Assembly: GCF_002224125.1 (NCBI RefSeq)
Contig: NZ_NCSM01000014.1
Coordinates: 178,779-242,778 of the forward strand
Length of the DNA stretch: 64,000 nt
DNA from: Streptomyces sp. NBS 14/10
Lineage (GTDB): Bacteria > Actinomycetota > Actinomycetes > Streptomycetales > Streptomycetaceae
Direction: 5' to 3'
Shown here: positions 46,851 to 55,047 of the stretch, one piece after another
Layout of the letters: each line of letters starts with the position of its first letter
Numbering within the stretch: position 1 is the first letter of the stretch
Program-made: the position numbers and the translations under genes
The notes under the pieces: model-generated
What the model saw: the letters and a program-made list of their open reading frames with translations, nothing else
Database searches by the model: none
What the model was told of the DNA's origin: nothing

Positions 46851-47106
46851 GTGCTCATGATGGCGTGTGGTGTCGGTTGTGTGGACGTGGCTTGGTCGAC
46901 CTACGAACGCGACAACGTTGTCAGAAAGGCTCTAGGGATCAGTACGCCGCCAACCGGCCCGCCCTGTCAAGTGCCCGTACGCCGCGCCCAGTTCAAGCGG
47001 GCCGACCGGCCCGACGCACCCTTACGGCCGACGCGCCCCGTGCGGTACGGTCCCTGCGGCTTGCTCGACCCGGCGAACGCGGCCCTGCGCGAAAGATGGG
47101 ACCGCG

Positions 47107-50100
47107 ATGCCCTCAAGACCCCCGGCCGCCCTGGCGGCCGTGGCCCTGACCGCCGGACTGCTCGCGTCCGCGCTGACCGCCGCCCCCGCGACGGCCGCGG
47201 CGGCCGAACTCGTCAAGGACCCCGCCGCCTACGTCGATCCGCTCATCGGCAGCCGCAACGGCGGCAACACCTACCCCGGTGCCGTCGTCCCCTTCGGCGT
47301 GCTCTCCTGGAGCCCCGAGAACACGCGCGGCAACGCCACCCGCACCGCCGCCCCCGGCGGCTACCAGTACGACGCGACCCGCATCCGGGGCTTCAGCCTC
47401 ACTCACATGTCCGGCACCGGCTGCGCGGGCGGCTCCGGCGACGTTCCGTTCTTCCCCTTCCCGGGCGAGGTCACCTCGTCCCCCGCCGCGGACACCAAGG
47501 ACGAGGTGTACGCGTCCGACTTCCGGCACGAGGACGAGACCGCGCGGCCCGGCCGGTACCAGGTCACCCTCGGCTCCGGCGCCGGAGCCGAGCTGACCGC
47601 CACCGCCCGCACCGGATCCGCCCGCTTCACCTACCCCGAGGGCAAGGCGGCCTCGCTGCTCATCCGCACCTCCGCGGCCGAAGTCGGCAGCACGGACGCG
47701 GACATCACGATCGACCCGGCGCACCGCACCGTCTCCGGCTCGGTCACCAGCGGCAACTTCTGCGGCTACCTCGACCCCGAAGGGCGCCGCAGCTACTACA
47801 CACTCCACTTCACCGCCACCTTCGACACCGCGTTCACCGCCCACGGCACCTGGCAGGACGACCGGCTGCGCCCCGGCACCACGACCGCCGAGGGTGGCAC
47901 GGGCGGGTACGGCACCGACGGCCGCCCCGTCGCCGGGAAGGGCTCCGGCGGCTACCTCCGCTTCCCCGACGGCACCCGCCGGGTCGGGGTCAAGGTCGGC
48001 ATCAGCTACGTCGGCCAGGCGGGCGCCAAGGCCAACCTGGCCGCCGAGAACCCGCCGGGGCGCGGCTTCGGGCAGGTGCGCGACGCCGCGTACGACGCCT
48101 GGCGCCGCCGGCTGGCCGACATCAGGGTCGGCGGCGGCTCGGACACGGACCGCACCACGTTCTACACCGCGCTGTACCACTCGCTGCTGCACCCCAACGT
48201 CATCAGCGACACCGACGGCCGCTACCGGGGCAGCGACGGCGAGGTGCACTCGGTGACCCCGGGCCACCGGGCCCAGTACGGCACCTTCTCCGGCTGGGAC
48301 GTCTACCGCTCCCAGGTCCAGCTGCTCACGCTCCTCGACCCCGGCCGCGGCTCCGATATCGCGCAGTCGCTGCTGAACTTCGCGCGCCAGAACGGCGGCG
48401 TATGGGACCGGTGGATCCACAACTCCTCCGGCACCCACGTCATGAACGGCGATCCGTCGGCCGCCGCCCTCGCCGGGATCCGGGCCTTCGGCGGCACCCG
48501 TTTCGACCTCGACGGCGCCCTCGACTCGCTGGTCCGGGCCGCCACCGTGCCGACGGAGAAGGACACCAGCCCGGCCGGTAAACCGATCATGTCGGTGGGC
48601 CAGCGGCCCTCCCTCGACAAGTATCTGAAGCTGCACTACATGCCGTCCGTCTCCAACGCCTGGGGCGGCGCGGCCGAGACCCTGGAGATGTCCGGCGCGG
48701 ACTTCGCGATCTCGCAGCTCGCCGAGGCGGCGGGGGAGCCGGACACCGCCCGCGCCTTCACGGCCCGCGCCCAGTGGTGGCAGAACAACTTCAACGCCGC
48801 CGCCGATCCGGACACCGGCGGCTACATGGCCAACCGCAAGGCGGACGGCAGCTGGGTCACCGGCTTCACCCCGGCCACCGGCAACGGCTTCGTCGAGGGC
48901 ACCAGCGCCCAGTACACCTGGATGGTGCAGCACAACCCGGCGGGCCTGTTCGCCGCCCTGGGTGGCAGGGACGCCGCGGTCAAGCGCCTGGACTCCTTCT
49001 TCCACGACGCCGACGGCGGCTGGGCGCTCACCGGCGCGGGCGGCGAGAAGGCCGAACTGGACAACGAGCCGTCGATCAACGTGCCGTATCTGTACGCCTA
49101 CGCCGGAGCGCCGTACAAGACCCAGGAGACCGTCCGCGCGGCGATGCGGCAGCTGTGGAGCACCGAGCCCGGCGGCATCCCCGGCAACGACGACCTCGGC
49201 GAGATGTCGTCCTGGTACGTGTTCTCGGCCCTCGGCATGTATCCGCAGGTCCCCTCCCGCGCCGAACTGGTGCTGGCCTCCCCGCTGTTCCCGCGCGTGG
49301 AGATCGAGCGCGGCGGCCGTGACATCTCCATCCGGGCCCCGCAGGCCGCGCCGGACGCCCCGTACGTCCAGTCGCTGAAGGTCGACGGCCGGGCGAGCGG
49401 CCGGCCCTGGCTGCCGGAGTCGTTCGTCAGGCGCGGCGGCACGCTGGAGTACGCCCTGGGCACCGAGCCCAACCGCTCCTGGGGCTCGGCCGCGACCGAC
49501 GCGCCCCCGTCGTTCCGTGACGGCGAGCAGCCGTACCAGATCGGCGTGGGGCCCACCACCGGCACCGTCGCGCCCGGCGAGAGCCTGACGGTGAAGGTGG
49601 CCGCCGTCCCGGTCCGCGACGGTGACCGCCCCGAGGTGCGCTTCACCGCCGACGCCCCGGACGGGCTCACCGCCTCGCCCGCCTCCGGGACGGTGGGGCC
49701 CGACGGCTCGGCCGAGATCACCCTGCGCGCCGGGAAGGACACGGCCGAGGGCTTCTACGACGCCAAGGTGACGGTGACCGGCGAGGGCACGGACGTCGTC
49801 CAGCCGGTCACGGTGACCGTCGCCGGGCCCGGCAGCCTGCTCGCCGCGTACAACAACGTCGGCGCCACCGACGACGCGGGCGAGCACGACGAGGGCGACT
49901 ACGACGGCGGCGGCTGGAGCTATTCGCGTCAGGCCCTGACCGAGGCCGGTCTCGCGCCGGGCGCCCGGGGCAGCGTCCAGGGCCTGGAGTTCACCTGGCC
50001 CGGCTCGCCCGCCGGCCGCCCCGACAACGCCTCGGCCGACGGCCAGACCATCGACCTGCCGGCCTCCACCGCCCTCTCGTTCGTCGGCAGCGCGGTCAAC

Positions 50101-50388
50101 GGCAACCAGGAGACCACCGCCAAGGTCACCTACACCGACGGCAGTTCGGACAGCGCCGAGCTGGCCTTCACCGACTGGACCGTGGGCGGCGGCGGAGGGA
50201 CGGTCCAGTACGGCAACGTGACCGTCGCCAGGACCCCGTACCGCAACATCAGCGGCGGGGACAAGGACGTCGTGGACGCCTACATCTTCGCGACGAAGGC
50301 GTTCCGGGCGCCGGACGGTAAGACGATCAAGAGCGTCACGCTGCCGGACAACGCGGATCTCCACGTCTTCGCGATCGCCCGCGGCTGA
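47107..50388 (+). CDS. secreted GH92 family alpha-mannosidase
   Basis: A 1093-residue exported glycosidase. Signal peptide: LAAVALTAGLLASALTAAPATAAAA. GH92 signatures: NGGNTYPGAVVPFGVLSWSP (about 57), MSGTGCAGGSGDVPFFPF (about 100), AWGGAAETLEMSGADFA (about 518), DNEPSINVPYLYAYAGAPYKTQ (about 645) and GNDDLGEMSSWYVFSALGMYP (about 695), the last holding the aspartates of the catalytic base in this calcium-dependent inverting family. Residues about 800-900 form an NPCBM-associated/NEW3-like beta domain, and the final 190 a further carbohydrate-binding-like module. It probably trims mannose from fungal or plant glycans outside the cell. Confidence 0.92.
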   Translation: MPSRPPAALAAVALTAGLLASALTAAPATAAAAELVKDPAAYVDPLIGSRNGGNTYPGAVVPFGVLSWSPENTRGNATRTAAPGGYQYDATRIRGFSLTHMSGTGCAGGSGDVPFFPFPGEVTSSPAADTKDEVYASDFRHEDETARPGRYQVTLGSGAGAELTATARTGSARFTYPEGKAASLLIRTSAAEVGSTDADITIDPAHRTVSGSVTSGNFCGYLDPEGRRSYYTLHFTATFDTAFTAHGTWQDDRLRPGTTTAEGGTGGYGTDGRPVAGKGSGGYLRFPDGTRRVGVKVGISYVGQAGAKANLAAENPPGRGFGQVRDAAYDAWRRRLADIRVGGGSDTDRTTFYTALYHSLLHPNVISDTDGRYRGSDGEVHSVTPGHRAQYGTFSGWDVYRSQVQLLTLLDPGRGSDIAQSLLNFARQNGGVWDRWIHNSSGTHVMNGDPSAAALAGIRAFGGTRFDLDGALDSLVRAATVPTEKDTSPAGKPIMSVGQRPSLDKYLKLHYMPSVSNAWGGAAETLEMSGADFAISQLAEAAGEPDTARAFTARAQWWQNNFNAAADPDTGGYMANRKADGSWVTGFTPATGNGFVEGTSAQYTWMVQHNPAGLFAALGGRDAAVKRLDSFFHDADGGWALTGAGGEKAELDNEPSINVPYLYAYAGAPYKTQETVRAAMRQLWSTEPGGIPGNDDLGEMSSWYVFSALGMYPQVPSRAELVLASPLFPRVEIERGGRDISIRAPQAAPDAPYVQSLKVDGRASGRPWLPESFVRRGGTLEYALGTEPNRSWGSAATDAPPSFRDGEQPYQIGVGPTTGTVAPGESLTVKVAAVPVRDGDRPEVRFTADAPDGLTASPASGTVGPDGSAEITLRAGKDTAEGFYDAKVTVTGEGTDVVQPVTVTVAGPGSLLAAYNNVGATDDAGEHDEGDYDGGGWSYSRQALTEAGLAPGARGSVQGLEFTWPGSPAGRPDNASADGQTIDLPASTALSFVGSAVNGNQETTAKVTYTDGSSDSAELAFTDWTVGGGGGTVQYGNVTVARTPYRNISGGDKDVVDAYIFATKAFRAPDGKTIKSVTLPDNADLHVFAIARG

Positions 50389-50412
50389 CGGCGGAGGCGT
50401 ACGGGAAGTACG

Positions 50413-50450
50413 GGGGTGTTCACCGGCCCACCCCGGCCGGTGAACACCCC
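50413..50450 (+). terminator. terminator after the GH92 gene
   Basis: A perfect 16-bp stem GGGGTGTTCACCGGCC / GGCCGGTGAACACCCC with loop CACCCC, 25 bases after the stop codon. Confidence 0.88.
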
Positions 50451-50552
50451 GTCCCGGCAACGCCCTTGCGCCCCGGCGGCGCCACGCCCTTTACTTGATC
50501 GCTCGCCGTACCGCCCGTACCGCCCTCCCGCGACGGCAGGACAACACCGGAG

Positions 50553-51620
50553 GTGGACCACATCAGCACGCGGCCCCTGACGTTCGTCGTCGGCACCGGA
50601 CGCAGCGGCTCGACCGCGCTGTCGCACGTCCTGAACCTGCACCCCGGCATCCTCAGCGTCAACGAGCTGTTCACCTCCCTCGGCGCGGAGCCCCACCGCC
50701 ATCCGCTGCCCGGGCGGGTGCTGACCGGCGCGGACTTCTGGCAGCTCATCACCCGGCCGAACGAGGAGTTCGACCGGATGATCCGCAGCGGCATCCCGGC
50801 GCCGGAACTCCTCTACCACCGGCGCCCCGGCCGCTTCTCGGCCGAGACGACCGGCATCCCCGCCCTGTGCTCGATGGTCCTGCCGCATCTCACCGACGAC
50901 CCGGACGCGCTCTTCGACGAACTCGCGCCGCGCGTCTCGGCCTGGCCCGGCTGCCCCGTCGCCCGGCACTACGAGGCGCTGTTCGGGCTGCTGGCCGACC
51001 GGTTCGGCGGCGGTGTGGTCGTCGAGCGCTCCGGCGGCTCGCTGAGCTGGGTGCCCTGGATCCGGGAGGCGTTCCCCGAGGCGCGGTTCGTCCATATGTT
51101 CCGGGACGGGCCGGACTGCGCGCTGTCGATGAGCCGCCACCCGGGCTTCCGGATGATCCTGCGCACCATGGACGCCAGGAGCGCGTCCGGGGCGGGCCCG
51201 CTGGTGCCCCGGCTCACCGACCAGCACCTCCAGGCCCTGCCGCCGGAACTCGCGGGGCTGTTCGCCGAACGGTTCGACCCCGCGCTGCTGATGGCGGCGC
51301 CCGTGCCGGTCGCCCGGTTCGGCGAGATGTGGTCGCGCCTGATCAGCCGGGGTCTGACGGCGCTGTCACGGGTCCCGGAGGGCTCCCGTACGGCCCTGTC
51401 CTACGAGGGACTGCTCGACGCGCCCCGGTCGGAGCTGACCCGGCTGGCGGAGTTCGTCGGCGTCGAGGCCACGGAGGAGTGGCTGACGGCGGCCGAGGCC
51501 ACGCTCGACCACGGTCGGCGCGGCTCCGCCCTCCGCCTCCCGCCGGACGAGCTGTCCGCCCTGCGGGAGTCCTGCGCCCCGGGCACCGAGGCGCTGCGCA
51601 CGGCCCTGGCGGGCGCCTAG
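50553..51620 (+). CDS. sulfotransferase family protein
   Basis: A 355-residue cytosolic protein. The PAPS 5'-phosphosulfate loop FVVGTGRSGSTALSHVLNLHPGILSVNE stands at residues 11-38, and the 3'-phosphate-binding segment FPEARFVHMFRDGPDCALSMSRHPGF about residue 170. It would move a sulfuryl group from PAPS to an unknown acceptor. The GTG at 50553 lies inside GGAGGTGG, which is itself the likely Shine-Dalgarno sequence, so the true start is uncertain; no better ATG or GTG follows before the P-loop. Confidence 0.82.
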   Translation: MDHISTRPLTFVVGTGRSGSTALSHVLNLHPGILSVNELFTSLGAEPHRHPLPGRVLTGADFWQLITRPNEEFDRMIRSGIPAPELLYHRRPGRFSAETTGIPALCSMVLPHLTDDPDALFDELAPRVSAWPGCPVARHYEALFGLLADRFGGGVVVERSGGSLSWVPWIREAFPEARFVHMFRDGPDCALSMSRHPGFRMILRTMDARSASGAGPLVPRLTDQHLQALPPELAGLFAERFDPALLMAAPVPVARFGEMWSRLISRGLTALSRVPEGSRTALSYEGLLDAPRSELTRLAEFVGVEATEEWLTAAEATLDHGRRGSALRLPPDELSALRESCAPGTEALRTALAGA

Positions 51621-51745
51621 CGCTCCCGGCCCGGAATTCGCCGACAGCCGGGATTCTGCTCCCCAGCCGGGATTCCGCCCACCGCGTGTCTGCTCACAGC
51701 AGACGCCGATTCCGCCGGTGCCGCCCGGCGTGCAGAGTCACCGTC

Positions 51746-52750
51746 ATGAGACTTCTGCTGCTGGGCGGTACGGAATTCGTGGGGCGCGCCGTCGCCGAGG
51801 AGGCGCTTGCGCGCGGCTGGCAGGTGACGGTGTTCAACCGCGGACGCCATGACCCGCCGCCGGGCGTGACCGCCCTGCGGGGCGACCGGAGCGCCGTGGG
51901 CGGCCTGGCGGCCCTGGAGGCGCCCGGGGCGGGGGAGTGGGACGTCGTCGTCGACACCTGGACGGGCGCGCCGTCCGCCGTGCGCGACGCGGCCCGGCTG
52001 CTGGCCGGGCGGGCGGGGCGGTACGTCTACATCTCCAGCCGGTCCGTCTACGCCTACCCCGCCCCGGCCGGGCTCGACGAGGACGGCCCGCTGGTGGAGG
52101 CGTCGCCGGACGCGGACGAGGCCGAGTACGCCCAGGCCAAGCGGGGCGGGGAGCTGGCGGCGCAGGCGGCGTTCGGCGAGCGGGCGCTGCTGGCCCGGGC
52201 GGGGCTGATCCTGGGCCCGTACGAGAACGTCGGCCGGCTGCCGTGGTGGCTGACGCGTATCTCCCGGGGCGGCCCGGTCCTGGCGCCGGGGCCGCGCGAG
52301 CTGGCGCTCCAGTACATCGACGTCCGCGACCTGGCCGGCTGGGTGCTGGAGGCGGCCGAGCGCGGGCTCGGCGGCCCGTACAACCTGGTGAGCCCGCCGG
52401 GCCAGGCGACCTTCGGCGAGCTGCTCGAGGCATGCGCGGCCGTCACCGGGTCGGACGCCGAGCTGTGCTGGACGGACCCGGAGGCGGTCCTGGCCGCCGG
52501 TATCGAGCCGTGGACCGAGCTGCCGGTCTGGCTGCCGCCGGGGGAGCTGTCCGACACGATGTACGGCGGGGATGTGTCCCGGGCGCTCGCCACGGGCCTG
52601 CGCTGCCGCCCCGTCGCCGAGACCGTGGCCGCCACCTGGGAGTGGCTGCGGCAGCTGGGCGGCCGGGCGCCCCAGCGCCCGGACCGCCCGCAGGTGGGTC
52701 TCGACCCGGAGCGGGAGGCGAAGGTGCTGAGGGCGGCCGGACGCTTGTAG
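51746..52750 (+). CDS. NAD-dependent epimerase/dehydratase-like protein
   Basis: A 334-residue short-chain reductase-type protein. It has the Rossmann motif LLLGGTEFVGRAVAEEALARGW (about 4-25), ISSRSVYAYPAPAG with the catalytic-type Ser/Tyr area (about 93), YAQAKRGGELAAQ (YxxxK, about 128) and a C-terminal reductase-like tail. The open frame extends far upstream, but ATG 51746 directly precedes the Rossmann strand. Substrate unknown; probably a separate transcription unit from the sulfotransferase 125 bases upstream. Confidence 0.85.
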   Translation: MRLLLLGGTEFVGRAVAEEALARGWQVTVFNRGRHDPPPGVTALRGDRSAVGGLAALEAPGAGEWDVVVDTWTGAPSAVRDAARLLAGRAGRYVYISSRSVYAYPAPAGLDEDGPLVEASPDADEAEYAQAKRGGELAAQAAFGERALLARAGLILGPYENVGRLPWWLTRISRGGPVLAPGPRELALQYIDVRDLAGWVLEAAERGLGGPYNLVSPPGQATFGELLEACAAVTGSDAELCWTDPEAVLAAGIEPWTELPVWLPPGELSDTMYGGDVSRALATGLRCRPVAETVAATWEWLRQLGGRAPQRPDRPQVGLDPEREAKVLRAAGRL

Positions 52751-52764
52751 GGGACTCCGCCCGG

Positions 52765-53259
52765 CTAGGCGGAGGGCGTCTGCCGCGGCCCCGGGACCGG
52801 GCGTACGGGGTGCTTGCTCATGATCGAGACCCGGTTGAACGCGTTCATGGCGATCGCCACCCAGATCACCGCCGAGATCTCGTCGTCGGACAGCACCTGG
52901 CGCGCCTCGCCGTAGGCCGCCTCCTGCACGGCGGCGTCCGCGGGGGTGGTGGTCGCCTCGGCGAGGCCGAGCGCGGCCCGCTCCCGCGCGGTGAACACCT
53001 CGGTGTCGCGCCACGCCGCCAGCACGCCCAGGCGCTGTGTCGTCTCACCGGCCCGCAGCGCGGCCTTGGTGTGCAGGTTCAGACAGAAAGCGCAGCGGTT
53101 GATCTGGGACACGCGCAGATTGACCAGCTCCACGAGCGTCCGGTCGAGCCCTGCCTCGGCGGCGGTCTCCCGGACCGCCTCGGCGGTCTGCACCAGCGCG
53201 CCGTAGGCCTGCGGGCTCTGCTTGTCGACGAAGATCCGCTTCGCTGCCGTGTCCGTCAC
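52765..53259 (-). CDS. carboxymuconolactone decarboxylase family (AhpD-like) protein
   Basis: A 164-residue protein with the AhpD-type active-site motif RCAFCLNLHTKAALRAGE (CxxC followed by His, about 77-94), which supports peroxidase or thiol-reductase activity. A helical C-terminal half includes LSDDEISAVIWVAIAMNAFNRVSIMS. GTG 53259 is chosen because AAGGAG lies five bases upstream. It diverges from the pirin gene across a palindrome; both families are linked to redox or electrophile stress. Confidence 0.87.
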   Translation of the reverse strand: MTDTAAKRIFVDKQSPQAYGALVQTAEAVRETAAEAGLDRTLVELVNLRVSQINRCAFCLNLHTKAALRAGETTQRLGVLAAWRDTEVFTARERAALGLAEATTTPADAAVQEAAYGEARQVLSDDEISAVIWVAIAMNAFNRVSIMSKHPVRPVPGPRQTPSA

Positions 53260-53342
53260 CTGCACTCCTTCACCGGGCCGCGTCGGCCGCTTCCGGTATG
53301 TTGCGCACCTCACCGAGGTGTCGATCTATCATCGCTATTATT

Positions 53343-53362
53343 ATTGTTGAGCGTACAACTAT
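53343..53362. promoter_or_regulatory. palindrome between AhpD-like and pirin genes
   Basis: ATTGTTG-N6-CAACTAT, seven-base arms with one mismatch, in an AT-rich patch between the divergent starts. The form suits a MarR-type operator; no regulator gene is adjacent. Confidence 0.5.
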
Positions 53363-53386
53363 CGCCCGCTTGGGAGGCGTCGCGCC

Positions 53387-54430
53387 ATGAGCAACACCGA
53401 GACCCAGCCCGCCGTGCAGCGCTGCGGTGCCTCCCCCGAGGGAGCGGCCGCCCCGCGCGTGGAGGTGCTGACCCCGCGCGACGTCCCGCTGGGCGGCCCG
53501 CGCGCGATGACCGTACGACGCACCCTGCCACAGCGGGCCAGGTCGCTGATCGGCGCCTGGTGCTTCGCGGACCACTACGGCCCCGACGACGTCTCCGTCA
53601 GCGGCGGGATGGACGTCGCCCCGCATCCGCACACCGGTCTGCAGACCGTGAGCTGGCTGTTCAGCGGGGAGATCGAACACCGCGACAGCCTGGGCAGCCA
53701 CGCGTACGTACGGCCGGGCGAGCTGAACCTGATGACCGGCGGCCACGGGATCAGCCACTCCGAGGTCTCCACCGGCCGGACCACGATCCTGCACGGCGTA
53801 CAGCTGTGGGTGGCGCTGCCCGAGGCGCACCGGCACACCGACCGCGACTTCCAGCACTATGTGCCGGGCCCCATCGCCCTCCCCGGCGACCGGGCGGCCG
53901 GAAACCAGGCGGCCGGGGACGGGGCGGCCGGGGACGGAGCGGTCGAGGGCGGGCCCGTGGGCGAGGTCAGGGTCTTCCTCGGCTCCCTCGCGGGCGACAC
54001 CTCACCGGTGCCCACCTTCAGCCCCCTGCTGGGCGCCGAGATCATCCTCGAGCCGCACGCCACGGTCTGCCTGGCCATCGACACGAGCTTCGAGCACGGC
54101 GTCCTCGTGGACCGCGGTGAGGTCCGCATGGCCGATACGCTCCTGAGCCCCGCCGAACTCGGCTATCTCGCCCCCGGGAACGGGACGCTCGAGCTGACGA
54201 ACACCACGGACTCCACCGCCCGGCTGGTGCTGCTCGGCGGGACGCCGTTCGGGGAGCAGATCGTGATGTGGTGGAACTTCATCGGGCGGTCGCACGAGGA
54301 CATCGCGCAGGCCCGCGAGGACTGGATGACGGGCTCGCGCTTCGGTGAGGTGACGGGGTACGACGGCGACCGGCTGCCCGCGCCCGAGCTGCCCAACGCG
54401 CCGCTGAAGCCGCGCGGAGCGGCACGCTGA
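53387..54430 (+). CDS. pirin family protein
   Basis: A 347-residue bicupin. The metal-binding N-terminal cupin has CFADHYGPDDVSVSGGMDVAPHPHTGLQTVSWLFSGEIEHRDSLG, holding the His cluster of pirins (about 60-100), and GGHGISHSEVS. An insert of AAGN/GDGA repeats (about 168-190) separates it from the C-terminal cupin. GGGAGG precedes ATG 53387. Some pirins are quercetinases, others regulators; the role here is unknown. Confidence 0.88.
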   Translation: MSNTETQPAVQRCGASPEGAAAPRVEVLTPRDVPLGGPRAMTVRRTLPQRARSLIGAWCFADHYGPDDVSVSGGMDVAPHPHTGLQTVSWLFSGEIEHRDSLGSHAYVRPGELNLMTGGHGISHSEVSTGRTTILHGVQLWVALPEAHRHTDRDFQHYVPGPIALPGDRAAGNQAAGDGAAGDGAVEGGPVGEVRVFLGSLAGDTSPVPTFSPLLGAEIILEPHATVCLAIDTSFEHGVLVDRGEVRMADTLLSPAELGYLAPGNGTLELTNTTDSTARLVLLGGTPFGEQIVMWWNFIGRSHEDIAQAREDWMTGSRFGEVTGYDGDRLPAPELPNAPLKPRGAAR

Positions 54431-54476
54431 CTCGGGGAACCTCGTCGCGGGCAGGGAGCGGCGTCAACTCGCTGAA

Positions 54477-55010
54477 TCAGCTACAGCATGACGCTTCCTT
54501 CAAGGGCACATACATGGGGTTGAATTTCTCGTGTATGTACAACAGGGGATCCCCCTGCTCGACGAGCACGTACGCCTTGTACGCGCATGGCTCCGCGCTG
54601 CCCGATGAGTCGTCCCACAGGTCCTCTCCTGTCGCGACGATATGACGGGATTGACTCAGCCCGAGTGAGACCAGCCCGCGACCCAACGGCGCCCGCGTGT
54701 TGCTCAACAGGCTCAGCATCGGGCTGTGGTTCCCCTGGCGTGCCACGACCAGATTCTTCGAAATCGATTCCCCGGACGCGGTCCGCAGCCGCGACCGCCG
54801 GACAAGTAATTCGGACTCCGCGCCGACCCCGATGGAGCCCGGTATCTCCGGCGGGAAATCCCGCGCGGACGCCCTGCCCTGGCAGAGGACATCCACGGTG
54901 AGTTTGCCACCCGTCAGCGCTTCGAGCAGCAAGGTGGTCGAACCGTCCGAGGCCAAGAGCATGCGGGTTATCGCGGGGCTGAAAGTACGTGAAACCGATG
55001 AGAGTTTCAC
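54477..55010 (-). CDS. chorismate lyase-like protein (DUF98/UbiC fold)
   Basis: A 177-residue protein whose pattern MLLASDGSTTLLLEALTGGKLTVDVLCQG, LLVRRSRLR, APLGRGLVSLGL, YKAYVL and YIHEKFNP fits the DUF98 chorismate pyruvate-lyase family (M. tuberculosis Rv2949c is a characterised member). It would convert chorismate to 4-hydroxybenzoate and pyruvate. GTG 55010 has AGGAGG seven bases upstream; GTG 55013 is an alternative. It starts about 38 bases after the PKS gene on the same strand and likely supplies its starter acid. A rare TTA codon (codon 68, + strand 54807-54809) suggests bldA control. Confidence 0.8.
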   Translation of the reverse strand: MKLSSVSRTFSPAITRMLLASDGSTTLLLEALTGGKLTVDVLCQGRASARDFPPEIPGSIGVGAESELLVRRSRLRTASGESISKNLVVARQGNHSPMLSLLSNTRAPLGRGLVSLGLSQSRHIVATGEDLWDDSSGSAEPCAYKAYVLVEQGDPLLYIHEKFNPMYVPLKEASCCS

Positions 55011-55047
55011 CACCCACCTCCTTTCCGTGAGCAGCCGTGCAATGTGG

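Noticed and set aside
47113..50460. 1115-codon minus-strand open frame opposite the GH92 gene
   Set aside because: Antisense shadow of a well-recognised secreted glycosidase.
54481..55017. Alternative minus-strand frame over the chorismate lyase gene
   Set aside because: The other frame contains the DUF98-type pattern and the better ribosome-binding site.
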